Assembly (NCBI GenBank): GCA_030674155.1
Contig: CM060323.1
Location: 50,707,357 to 50,771,356 of the forward strand
Direction of reading: 5' to 3'
From: Stramonita haemastoma
Lineage: Eukaryota > Mollusca > Gastropoda > Neogastropoda > Muricidae
DNA length: 64,000 nucleotides
A model generated the notes under the pieces. It had not been told where the DNA came from. It did not search any database and was given only the letters and a program-made list of their open reading frames with translations. The translations under genes and the position numbers were made by a program. Positions 33,201 to 45,937 of the stretch are shown here, piece by piece (within the stretch, counting starts at the first letter, position 1; each line of letters starts with the position of its first letter).

Positions 33201-36200
33201 ATCAAACCAAGAGAAGGGATTTCCCCCCAATGTACTGAAGAAATTGTTCCTACCTTCATTGTCGGTCAGGTCTTCCAGGTCCTGTGGGTCAACAGCTGCT
33301 GCAGCTCTGCGCCGCAGTTTCTCTGCTGGTGCTGCTCCGTCTGTGGAGCTACTGGAGGCTCTCTTCCTTCTCTCTGACGACTTCACACACTCTGCTTGCT
33401 CTTCTGGGTTTGGCACGTTTGCTTCCGCTTTTGTAGACCTTTTCCCTCTGGTGTTTTTCCTCTGTTCTGGATCCACTGAAGCATCTTCTGCAGCAGCCTG
33501 TTTGCCAGGTCTGGTTTTGCTTCTGGTCTTTTTTGTCCTGCCAGCAGTTCTGCCACTGTCAACAGCAGTCTCTTCTACCAAAGGTTCATCGTCTGTGTTA
33601 CTCTCAGTTCCTGACCCGACTATCTTTTGCTCAGATTTTTTAGATTTACTGCGTGCAGACGTCTTCTGCACTAGAGGCTCATTATCTGTTGTGCAGGTAT
33701 CATCTCCAGTCTTGCTCCGCTTGTTTGATTTTTTACTTCTTGCTGCCTTATTTCTAACAGAATTTTCTCTGGGCACAATTTGTGGTAGGTGTTCATCATC
33801 ATCTTCATCAAAATCAAAGGCAGCTTCAGAGATCTGAAAACTTTTCCTCTGGCGTTCTACATCAACAGCAGGACTTTGCTGTTTGCTCTTTGCAGGTGAA
33901 GATACATCGACATCATCATCCATGGATTTCTTTTTCCCAACTTTCTGGACTTCTTTTCTGTTCTCTCTTTCTGGAGTCTGTTGATGGGACTGGTGTTTCT
34001 CTTTACTGCCTTTCCTGGACTTTGTGATATGACCTCTCTTTCCTGAGAGTCTGCTGATGGGACTGGTGTTTCTCTTTACTGCCTTTCCTGGACTTTGTGG
34101 ATATGACCTCTCTTTCCTGAGAGTCTGCTGATGGGGACTGGCGTTTCTCTTTACTGCCTTTCCTGGACTTTGTGGATATGACCTCTCTTTCCTGAGAGTC
34201 TGTTGATGGGGACTGGTGTTTTCTCTTTACTGCCTTTCCTGGACTTTATGGATATGACCTCTCTTTCCTGAGAGTCTGTTGATGGGGACTGGTGTTTCTC
34301 TTTACTGCCTTTCCTGGACTTTGTGGATATGACCTCTCTTTCCTGAGAGTCTGCTGATGGGGACTGGTGTTTCTCTTTACTGCCTTTCCTGGACTTTGTG
34401 GATATGACCTCTCTTTCCTGAGAGTCTGCTGAAGAAGAGCGTTGGCAATCCTTACTAGAACTCCTGTGTCTTTTCTTTGCTGGAATGTTCTTTTGTCCTT
34501 TTTTAGTTCTGGAAGTTTTGTCCCGAGATTTCCTGTCCATTTCTTCAGATTCTGCAGTCACAGACTGAGGTTCATCGACCCTATCTTTTGTAACTTTTCT
34601 CTTCTTCGTCTGGGTCTGTGTCTCTGTTGGTAACTGGTTTTCATCAGTTTCATTCAAGGAGAAAGACTCCCTCTCAGCCATCCTCTTCTTTGGCGCTGTT
34701 TTTCTGGTCTTTCCAGGCTGACTTCCATCCCTTTTTGAAGACCGGTTTCCTTTCTTCTCAACAGGTGGTCTGAATCTGTTCCCTTGGAGACATTTTTTCG
34801 CTCTGTTTCTATCCTTTCTACTGTTGGTGGATTTAGGGGGATGAGCTGGAAATCGATAAACTTTGGTGTTATCAACAATCTGGAAACCACCGTCGTCGTC
34901 GACGTCATCATCCCAGTCTGACATTGATGACCCAGCTAATGCGGTGTTTGGTCTATCCTTGCACTGGTTCGCTAGAGAAACAAACAATCCCACCTTTGAG
35001 ACACTGTTTTGAGATGGTTCTGAGCCTCCTTGGGAACGCTGTTGCACGTCCTCGGGGGAAGGATTTTTCGTTAGACCCTCAGATGAATGTTTAGTTGTCC
35101 GGCTGTCCTTGAGGACTAGTTGAGACTGTGAAGCCTGGTTTTTCTCTGACTTGTCTGACAGCAAAGATGATACTGGCTCTTTGGCTGGCTCCTGGGTTGT
35201 GGAAATACTGCTGCGTTTGTGTCTCCAACATTACACTGTGAAGATGATCCACGGCTTTTCTCTTTGTGCTGTGACTGCAGTGGTGGTATTACTTCTCCCT
35301 CCTCATCCTCTGTGCTCTCCTTGTGATCTTCAGGGATTGGGGATGATATTACAGTTCTACTGCTGATCTTTGACATTGGCACAGGCACTCTGGATCTGCA
35401 GAAAAAAACCCCAAAAACCCACTCAAAAATGTTTTGCATACTAGCAACTTAACTCTTTAAACATGACACAAAGATTATATTGTTTACAAGGCAGAACTGG
35501 CAAACCGCTGTCGCTATTGCATCAGTGATCCACAGTACAGTATGAGTAATTAAAATAAACTTTAGTTGTTGTCGTTCCCCTGTCAAAAGCCCTGAGAAAC
35601 AAAGCTTCTTTGTGATGAAAATGCACTTTTTCATCTGCTATTTCTTCATGGGAAATAAAAGAAAAAAATGACATAACATTTGTTATCTACACTTTACAAA
35701 GGTGTCACATGAGCAAAAAAAGTTACAATGCGCCTTTTCTAAGATCAACTGTCCCTCTATCAAGGAGTCACAATGACAGCAAGTCTCAAAGGAGAAAAGT
35801 CATCACTCTTGATAGATGGATCAGAAAAAGCAAGATGAAGGAAGGAAAAAGGGTACGTCTCACAACACACCTTTTACTGTCAGTCTTTGCCTTTAGCCGC
35901 TGCTCTTTTCCAGGACTTTCAGTGTAGGACAACCTGCAAGAGATGAATACAATTGTTTTGTTTTTATATTTCTGATGGAATAAAAAAAAAGAAAAGAAAC
36001 AAAAGTGGCAAAACTGTGAATGAGAAAGATCTAGTCTACAAAAACTCGCACTAATGTCAAACAAAACAGTCAAATAAGAACACCCCCTCCCCTCCCCCAA
36101 GTAACGCAACAATACTAATACAAAAAAAAAAATCATGAAGATAATAAATACATCTGTTATTCTTCTACAGAACGACAGACAGCTTGACAGTGTAAATAAA

Positions 36201-36469
36201 GCACAGCGGCATGACACACAATCCACCAGACCTGCGACGGGTGCCATACAGCTTGGGCTCTGGCGATAAAACAGAGGCGTTGCTGAGACGTGTGATGGAG
36301 CCTGTCACATCCCCAGCAACAGACAGGTAGACTGAAGACCTTTGGGAAGTAGGCTGAGGGCTTTCTGCTGCACTGGTCTGAGGAACACAAATGAGTGCAG
36401 AGAATGAGGAACAGCCCCTTGCTGGCTGAGAGAAGGTGGAGTGTGAGACTTGGGGGGTTGACACGGTGT

Positions 36470-36501
<32 letters not shown>

Positions 36502-36677
36502 GTGTTGTGTGTGTGTGTGGTGTGTGGGGGGTGGGGGGGGGGGGGGGGGGGGAGCAGCAGGCTGAGGGCTTTCTGCTGCACTGGTCTGTGGAACACAAAT
36601 GAGTGAGGAGAATGAGGAACAAACCCTTGCTGGCTGAGAGAAGGTGGAGTGTGAGACTTGGGGGTTTAACATGATGT

Positions 36678-36719
<42 letters not shown>

Positions 36720-36744
36720 GAGTGTGTGTGTGTGTGTGTGTGTT

Positions 36745-36819
<75 letters not shown>

Positions 36820-36832
36820 GTGTGTGTGTGTG

Positions 36833-36891
<59 letters not shown>

Positions 36892-39800
36892 GTGTGTGTG
36901 TGTGTGTGTTGAGTGTTGAGTGTGTGTGTGTGTTGAGTGTTGTGTGTGTGTGTGTAGTGTGTGTGTGTGGGGGGTGGGGGGGGGGAAGCAGGCTGAGGGC
37001 TTTCTGCTGCACTGGTCTGTGGAACACAAATGAGCATGGAGAATGAGGAACAGACCCTTGCTGGCTGAGAGAAGGTGGAGCGTTTGAAGTGTGGTTTGAC
37101 ATGGTGTGGTTGGAGTGTGTGTATGTGCGTGTGTGTAGTGTGTGTGTGTGTATGTGTGTGTGTACAATAGACAGACAGAGGAGATGGGAAAGGACAGAAA
37201 ATAGAGAAGAGGGAGGAACACTCAGAACAATGAAGAGACTCTAGATCAAGAATAAAAACCGATCTATACCAGGGTTCACGATAACCGGTAATTGTCGGTA
37301 TTTTACCGATTGTAAACAGGGAATACCGAAAATTTTCGAAGCAGCCGGTACCGCGAACCGGTTCTGTTTGCCTGTGACCGATTAGATTTCCGTCTAAAAA
37401 AAAAAAAGTCTGAAGTGACGTTTTCTGACAGTCTGTCATGCGCCTGTACTGTGCTTACCGCACCTACCCCTTCCCACCCCTTTCGACGACCATCTTTAGC
37501 GCCAGCCTCTATTAGCCTAGCACGCAGAACAGCAAGCTTTACTGTGAAAGAATAGAGCTTCGCGCTCTTCTCGGCATGACAGCGACTTCCATTCACATCG
37601 AGTAAATGGGGCCTAGATTTATTTATTCTCTATTCTTTTAATCTTTTATATCGAGGATAATGGAATAAGCACTCCTGTGCTTGTTCACATCCAGTCCCCG
37701 TGTGTATGCAGTTTTGTAAATGTAATCCGTTCCCACGACGGCCTGCTCTTACGAAAAGCGAAAAGCGAGGGTCTATGACTATGAATTTGCGCGTTGCTTT
37801 CAGAGAGAAGAGTCGAAAACCAAATCTAAAATGAACAAAGATCTAGACGAGCGCTAAGCATAGAAACAAGAAAGAAGAATATAAGTCACACGAATGATGC
37901 CATGCAAAACAACAGACTGACACGGACAGTGGCACAGGCGCTAGAAAAAAAATCCTATTTCCTTCGTGGCTTCATGCCCAAGAAGCGAGTGGCAGCAAGC
38001 AGCACGGCAGTCAAAGTCTGAGAGATTCGCGTTCAATTTAGATTTAGTTTTGCTGCCCAACAATCCCCCCCTCCCCCACCCCCTCACTGATTAGTTTCGT
38101 TTTGTTCACAGTACGTACCGGATTTTATTTTCTGGGGACCGATTTTGGGGGAGTTGGTCAAGATGTCTCTGAAATGGCAACTCGCAGTACCGGTTTTAAA
38201 AAATCCTAGCGCGAACCCTGCTATACATCATAGAAAGAGAAGAGAGAGCGCACACATGCACGCGACAAATTGGAACACACAAAGATGGTGAAAGAAGGAC
38301 AATCTCTTTACAAAGCAATTTTTCAGAGCAACTCAGTCTAGACTAGCAAAAATATGGTGCTCACCTGGGACTGTGGGATCCCTGTGATATTCTGATCCGA
38401 TGTAGACTGTTGGTTTGCATGTCCTGAAAGTCCATTGACTGAAGATGGCTGGCTGCTGCCAGGCTGGTCTTCCTTTCCTTCGGCCATCTTCCCTTCACAG
38501 CCTGAATAAATGCACATGCCTGTGCACACACACAGACTTATAACATCTGAATCAGTTTCTACTGCTATCCAAAAGCAAAAAAAAAAAACAGAAAAAAAAA
38601 ACGTACAGAACTTTCTTCATACATATAGGTATGTCTGTCGTGTTCGAAGGGGAGGCAGCTGCGGTTTTGGAAATTGAGCAGAAATTTGATTATAGTGGAG
38701 ATGCCTTGCCCACAGCACACCCCCACTCTCTCGGCCAAGTGGGCATAAGGACAGTCAGCATTGGAGATGTTCTCCACAGGCTGACTTCCCCCAGGGCTGC
38801 AGCACATATGGACTGTGCAAGTCAAGCCTCCTAGTCAGTCATAGTCGATCACTAAAGACTACGCTTTAAAGTGGAATTCCATGAGTGGGAAAGCCACTAA
38901 TAATACAGCCTCTCACTTTGCTGTTGCCCCCAGCATCAGTGGCTTAATCAAAAACTGTAATAAAGCCCAGGTGCAAGGCAGAACTCACACTCTCACTCAT
39001 CTGAAAAGTTCAAGTTACCTTTTGAACATTTCTACAACCAGGTACAGACAAAAGCATGAGCAGTTTATCTCACAACTTTGCACTACGGCTACCTGGTCTT
39101 ATATCAACATCAGTTAACCTACAATTTCCACACCAAGAAACTAATACATGATAAAGAGAGTTGAAGCACGGTAAAAAATGTTCAGTAATTTTGTAAGGAA
39201 AAAATGTTTATGTGCATATTGCTCATAGTACATTTTCATAAGAGGTTTGTTGGCAACTGGTTGACCACTGCTGCTTCATGAACTTCAAAATGTAATCAGT
39301 GGTCAGTCCATGTCAGATGTTTCTACAGGTATAAAAAATGAGAGAGAGAATTTTTAATTCAAGGGATAAGTACAGTATTACTGCATAAGATGCGCCGATT
39401 AACTTGATAGCAATATAAATGCAGTTAATGACATAAAATGTTGAATTCTACCTTTTGTTACATCCTCTCCATCCTCCCCAAAGCTGTTTAACAACTAATT
39501 TTTTCTCATTACCATTCTTTGCTTTCAATAATTGTATCAACACATCTTCATCCACTCCAAAATGTTTACAATATCAATTATTTTCATACAGACTGTCAGC
39601 TTATATCAATTTTACTGCACACACACATTGTTTTTTCAATGCACACAAAGAAACCAATTTATCTTACCACTGTTTTTTGTCGCACTGGTTGTCTTCCTTC
39701 CAGTGACATCAGAGCTTGTTTCCTTCTGAGCAGTATTTTTGCCACCTTCCTCCTCCTCTTCACTCTCCTCATTACTTGCAGCAACCTCTCTAGTACTTGA

Positions 39801-42800
39801 TAGCTCTTGGACAATTTGCCCTTGGGACTGATGGGCTTCACTCCCACTCTTCATCTTTGATTTTTTTGTGCCAGAAGAATCTGATTGCAGTTTGGAGGAA
39901 GATTTGTTGTGCTGTTTCTTTGCAGAATTGTTTGGCTGTGCTACAGCAGAGGAAGTAGCATCTTCTTGTTCTGATGCACTGTCTGCCTTTTCCTTGACAG
40001 AAGCGCTGGGCCCATCACTGTCTGAAATGCCATCGGTGTGCAGTTCTAACAAGTAGTTTGACCCCAAGCTTTTCCTTTCATTTTCCTTCTTTTTGTTGGT
40101 AGGGTTGTCTTTTTTGGCTGAGGCCTGTTTTTGTGTTCGCAGTTCAGCTGAAGTAGGACTTTCATTGTGCGTCTCCTCTTCAGCTTCTTCCTCCTCAACA
40201 ACAGGTGTTGTTTTAGGAACATTTGCCTGTGCTTGTTGTCCATCCTCTTCTTGGCTGAGGTATACCACCTCATAACAGTCCCCCTCTCTGTTGTTGGAGA
40301 TGCTTTCCTGACTGTCCACATCCTCTGAGGACGATGCTCCAGCCTGGCTGGCTGCAGCTGCTGAACTGTCACAGGTTTCCCCATCAGGTATGCTGGGGGC
40401 TGTTTCCTCCTGCTTGTTTTCAGTTTTCTCTGTGTCCAATTTTCCCTTGATTCTGCCGCTGTCTGGTCTTTGCCGAGGAGCTTCAGATTTCTTTTCAGCA
40501 ACACTTGTATTGCTGGAAGATTTGGATGACCGTTTTTCTCCCTGAAATCAAACATACGTAGATCAGTGCATGAATATTAATCAGAAAATGGAGAAATAAA
40601 AATTAATTCAATGACAGGTGATAATAAATAAAATTTGTACATCTTACATGTTTATGTTTATTTAAGTCTGGTTATTTTTGGGGAACAGATCTGTCTGTCT
40701 TATTCTCTTCCCAACCATAACCATTGGTAAATCACTTTTCCCAAAATTTGGAGAAAAAGAATATTATTCATATTTTAAAAGGGAGTTCAGGATAAATCCA
40801 AAAATGGAAACATGCAGAGTGAGACAAAGAGAGGAGAGAAATAAGGGAGAAACTACAAAGAAGATAACAAAAATGCATAAAGGATTAAAGAACAAATCCT
40901 ATACAAGATGTATCAAAGTTCATTGCGATAATATTACTAAACTTACGAATCTGAGGAGAAAAATGATATGCTCAGAAAGAATCAAAACATATATCAGTAT
41001 GCATTCAACTATTCTCACCTTGCTTTTGTGACTTGAAGTTGTACAGAATGAGGCAACGCTTTCTGCATCTGCAAAAACATTCAATTATAAATGACAACTT
41101 CTCATCTTTACTTTCATCTTCAACAATCTCTCACAAAGAAAAAAGAATGTGCAGTTCCAAACTAACTATAATACAACATGGTGCTGTTCACATTAATTTT
41201 GTGAACAGGAATCTTCATGGAGTAGTCACATTTTGAACAAACAGAATATTTGACTGACAAAGACAGTAACAGATACTGGAACACAGAGAATATGCGGATT
41301 AAAAAAAAAAGATGGTAAGCAGAGGTTTGATTTCCCTCCCTCCTCAGTCTTTCTATGCCATGTCATCAAAACAAATATAGGTCTACATAGAACTCAAGTG
41401 ATAATATTTTATGTTTTTTTTGTTTGTATACGGTACCTAAATGTGACGCTCCACCATGAAATCAGTCGCTTAGCACCTGGCCCACCTTTCCGCTAGAAGG
41501 CATTAAAGGCAGGTGGGGGTCAAGTTGTCGATTTTGACTGATTATTAAAGTGTAACCATTATTCTATCTTGTAGCAAAATACCAAGGCATAATTCTGTTT
41601 CCTTTTGCCTTTAAACATGTTTTTAAAATATCCAAGCCTTCATTCTGACCACCTATTAGGAAGCTAAACTTGTCAATTTCTCATTTTGTCATTTCCTGCC
41701 TATCATTTCAAGCTGGTATAACTTTTGACAGAATTGTCTGATTTACAGTTTGTGTTTTGTATTGTACAGCCATTTCATTCCATATTAGTAAGATGTCAAT
41801 AACTAAATACTGACCACTGGTGCAATGCGACTTATTATGTGGTGGAGCATCACAAATGATCTTCAAGTAAACTCCCAAACAAACCAAAAAGGGGGTTATA
41901 AAAGTTTCCAATGTGGCTTTGTGACAGTTACCTGATTCTGACCAGTAGTCATCAAAGTTCTCAAAGCCATTATCCAGTATGCGGATAGTCTTGCCAGCCT
42001 TCATGTCCTTGCCTGTGCGTCGTCCAATCTGCTTGTTCATGAGAGGGTTCAGGGCATCACTGACTGGTAGGTTTCCAATCTGTCAACAGGAAAATAAAAG
42101 CAAAACTATGAAATTTAATGACTTGTCTTTTGCTTATATGTTTGTTTTTTTTAATGTTTTAACTCACAATGCACAAGCTGAACAATAACAAATGCCATTC
42201 ATAGGCTTTGTTGTTTAATCTCCCCCCACCCCCCAAAAAAATGTATTTAGAGAAATTTTGATAAAAAATCTTAGAAAAAAGGGTGATTACCCCAAAAGAA
42301 CAAACCAAACCCATGAAGTTAGACAAATTCATGGAAAAATTCAGAACTGGAGTTGTACACAAAGTATACAAAGCATGGTCATTTAAATTGATGATACAAC
42401 AAGTGAACAACCATAATAAACAGAATATAATATATATTTAACCATCTGTACTAATTGCAGTCCCAATAGAAACTGGTTCTTACCATCACTTGCTGCTGGA
42501 GCATAATAACATGAAACAACTTGACACAAACAATAAATGTAAACAATATTACGCACCTGTGACTGCACTAAAACAGAAGGTAGAGAGCCAGGTGGTTTTT
42601 TTGGTGATTCTGACACAGAAGGTTGAGGCGGAGCCTCTGACAGATCCCCCTTCTTTCTCGTTGCAGTTTCCATGGGCGTGTTTGGCTTGACAAAGGTCCC
42701 TTCTCTTGTCATGTCTGCTTCTGTTTACAAGATCAAAGAAAGAAATAGGTCACTGATGTCGTGGTGATAAGATCAATAAAGATCCATCTTCATTGTAAGT

Positions 42801-45800
42801 TGAAGGCTTGCTTCTGGTATGCACATGTATACATTATTACAATGATTGCCTGACCAGCATACAGAGTTTTTGTTTCAGTATTGATGAGATTGGTTCATTG
42901 TTACTTATGACGTTATATTAGTAACAAAACTACAACTATTAATTGCTGAAAATGAAATGAAAACATGATTTCACCTGAGTATGGGAATTTGCAATAAATT
43001 CATCTATATAAATAAGCATTTTCACAAATCATAACATCTCATCTTCATTGTAAGTTGAAGGCTTACTTCTAGTATACATGTATACATCATTACATGATTG
43101 CCTGACCAGCATACAGAGTTTTTGTTTCAGTATTGATAAGATTGGTTCACTGCTACTTATGTTAGTAACAAAACTACAACTATTGATTGCTGAAATTGAA
43201 AATGAAATGAAAACATGATCAGGGTTCGCGCTAGGATTTTTGAAAACCGGTACTGCGAGTTGCCATTTCAGAGATATCTTGACCAACTCCCCTAAAATCG
43301 GTCCCCAGAAAATAAAATCCAGTACGTACTGTGAACAAAACGAAACTATTCAGTGAGGGGGTGGGGGAGGGGGGGATTGTTCGGCAGAAAAACTCTATCT
43401 AAATTGAACGCGAATCTCTCAGACTTTGACTGCCGTGCTGCTGCCACACTCGCTTCTTGGGCACGAAGCCACGCAGGAAATAGGATTTTTTTTCTAGCGC
43501 CTGTGTCATCGTCTGTGTCAGACTGTTGTTTTGCATGGCATCATTCGTGTGACTTATATTCTTCTTTTTTGTTTCTATGCTTAGTGCTCATCTAGATCTT
43601 TCGTTCACTTTAGATTTAGTTTTCGACTCTTCTCTCTCAAAGCAACGCGCAAATTCATAGTCCCTCCGCAAAGCGGCCATCGTGTGCCATTGTGTACCGG
43701 TGGGAACAGATGACATTTACAAAACTGCATACACACGGGGACTGGATGTAAAAAAGCACAGGAGTGCTTATTCCATTATCCTCGATATGAAAGATTAAAA
43801 GAATATTTAAATCTAGGCCCCATTTACTCATTGTGAATGGAAGTCACTGTCATGCCGAGAAGAGCGCGAAGCTCTATTCTTTCACAGTAAAGCTTGCTGT
43901 TCTGCGTGCTAGGCTAATTAAATGAGGCTGGCGCCAAAGATGTTCGTCGGAAGGGTAGGAAGGGGTAGGTGCGTAAGCACAGTACAGGCGCATGACAGAC
44001 TGTCAGAAAACGTCACTTCAGACTTTTTTTTTGGAGACGGAAATCTAATAGGTCACAGGCAAACAGAACCGGTCACACGGTACCCGCTGCTTTGAAAATT
44101 TTTGGTATTCCCTGTTTACAATCGGTAAAATACCGACAATTACCGGTTATCGCGAACCCTGCATGATTTCATCTGATTCTGAGAATGGGAATTTGCAACA
44201 AATTCATAGATATAAATAAGCACCATTTTCACAAATCATAACATATCATCTGCATGGTCTATCAGTATCACTCTATGAAACAAAGAATACAGCATGAATC
44301 GATTTCCACATGTGCACTGTACATTTATGATTTAGTTTACAACTATATTATATCATGAGAAAAGTTTGCACAAAAAAACCCTCTGGGAACATGAGGGAAT
44401 TTTTTATGTATATTTGGCATAGTCTTAGTACACACAGTACATTTAGACTGCATTAATAAAGATGTGCAGGAGAAAAATGACAGCTCACCTGATTCAGACC
44501 AGTAGTCATCAAAGTTTTCAAAACCACCTGCCATTTTTCTGATGTTCTTGCCAGCTTTGATATCTTTTCCAGTCCTCCTGAAATCCGAAACAATCATTAT
44601 AAATATATTATTTATATGCAAAAATCTCACCATTAATGAACCTTGCAGCTTTACTGCCTTTATGGCTTTAGTTTAGGCTAGCTCTGTAGAGGGGGAACAA
44701 AACAAACCCCCCTCCAACCCCCCCCCCCCCCCCAAAAAAAAAAAAACAACCAATGCCCCCCCCCCCCCCCCCAATTTTTTTCATCAATAATTAAATGATG
44801 CCTTTTTGAACAGTGCTTCATTGCTTGTTTATGTTCTGTAACACTTGTTTTTGTTAAACTAAGAAATTTAGGCACACAAACATAAGGCAATTTTGATCTG
44901 AAAACAAAATTTAGTACTTTCTGAGTAGATAACTGATAAGATTAAAAAATACAAAACCCCCAATCTTTAAAAAAATTAAAATCTACAATACAAATCATTT
45001 AACAATGATAATGTACTGTGTACATGAGTATTCCATGTATGCAGCTTTAATATATTATATATAATATATATAAATATATATATATATATATAATTACTTA
45101 TTAAATAAAGAGTAAGAACTAAAGAAGTCTGACATCATAGACCTGTGCAACTAAACATGTATAAATTGTTCTTAATTAAAATAAGTTCTTAAATGAATCT
45201 CCGAGCTCCCTCCCCCCCCCCCCCCCCCCCCCCCCCTCTAAGTTTATTTGAGAATTTGCGATCTAACAAAAATAGATTCATCAGAAAAGCTCTTTGATCC
45301 TGTTTGAGACTGGCTAGCAGCCCCCCCCCCCCCCCCCCCCCTACACAAGTGGTGATTTGGATGCTAGGCTATTGATTTAGGGACTATTGACTATTCTCTT
45401 TTGGATGCTAGCCCAGTTATTATTCAAAGAGAGGTAAAGAGAAATTTATATGCTATACCTCATATAATTCAATACTACCCAACAGGCAACACATGGCAGT
45501 ATCAGTACAATACAATAGTTTTCAATGTTTCCTAACACTAACAGTAATGAACATGTGCCAGCATCTGGGATAAATTCAGCTAAACCAGTAAATGGAGCTG
45601 AATTATAATTTATATTGTGAAGGTCCCATACATACAGTGATAGTTAAAAAATTTACAGTTACACCCACTGCACACTAATGGTACTGGTACTGTGGTAGTA
45701 ATGCTTTGTGAACAATATTACGGTGCTTTCTTCAGGGGGGGGGGGGGGGGGGGGGGGGTGCTTTTAAAGTGGGTTTTTTTTTTTTTAATACTTGTAACAA

Positions 45801-45888
45801 AATAAAATTTGCAGCTTACCCATGAGAATTAATTAGTATCCAAATCAGTACACCTCTGTGTGTGTGTGTGTGTTGTGTGTGTGTGTGT

Positions 45889-45937
<49 letters not shown>

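Noticed and set aside
33244..33837. + strand open frame of 197 codons
   Set aside because: Antisense shadow of CENPC exon 11; its Ser/Leu-rich content mirrors Lys/Arg/Glu codons on the other strand.
36157..37221. Long - strand open frame of 354 codons
   Set aside because: It is mostly His-Thr repeats from (TG)n arrays; only the CENPC exon 9 part at its end is coding.
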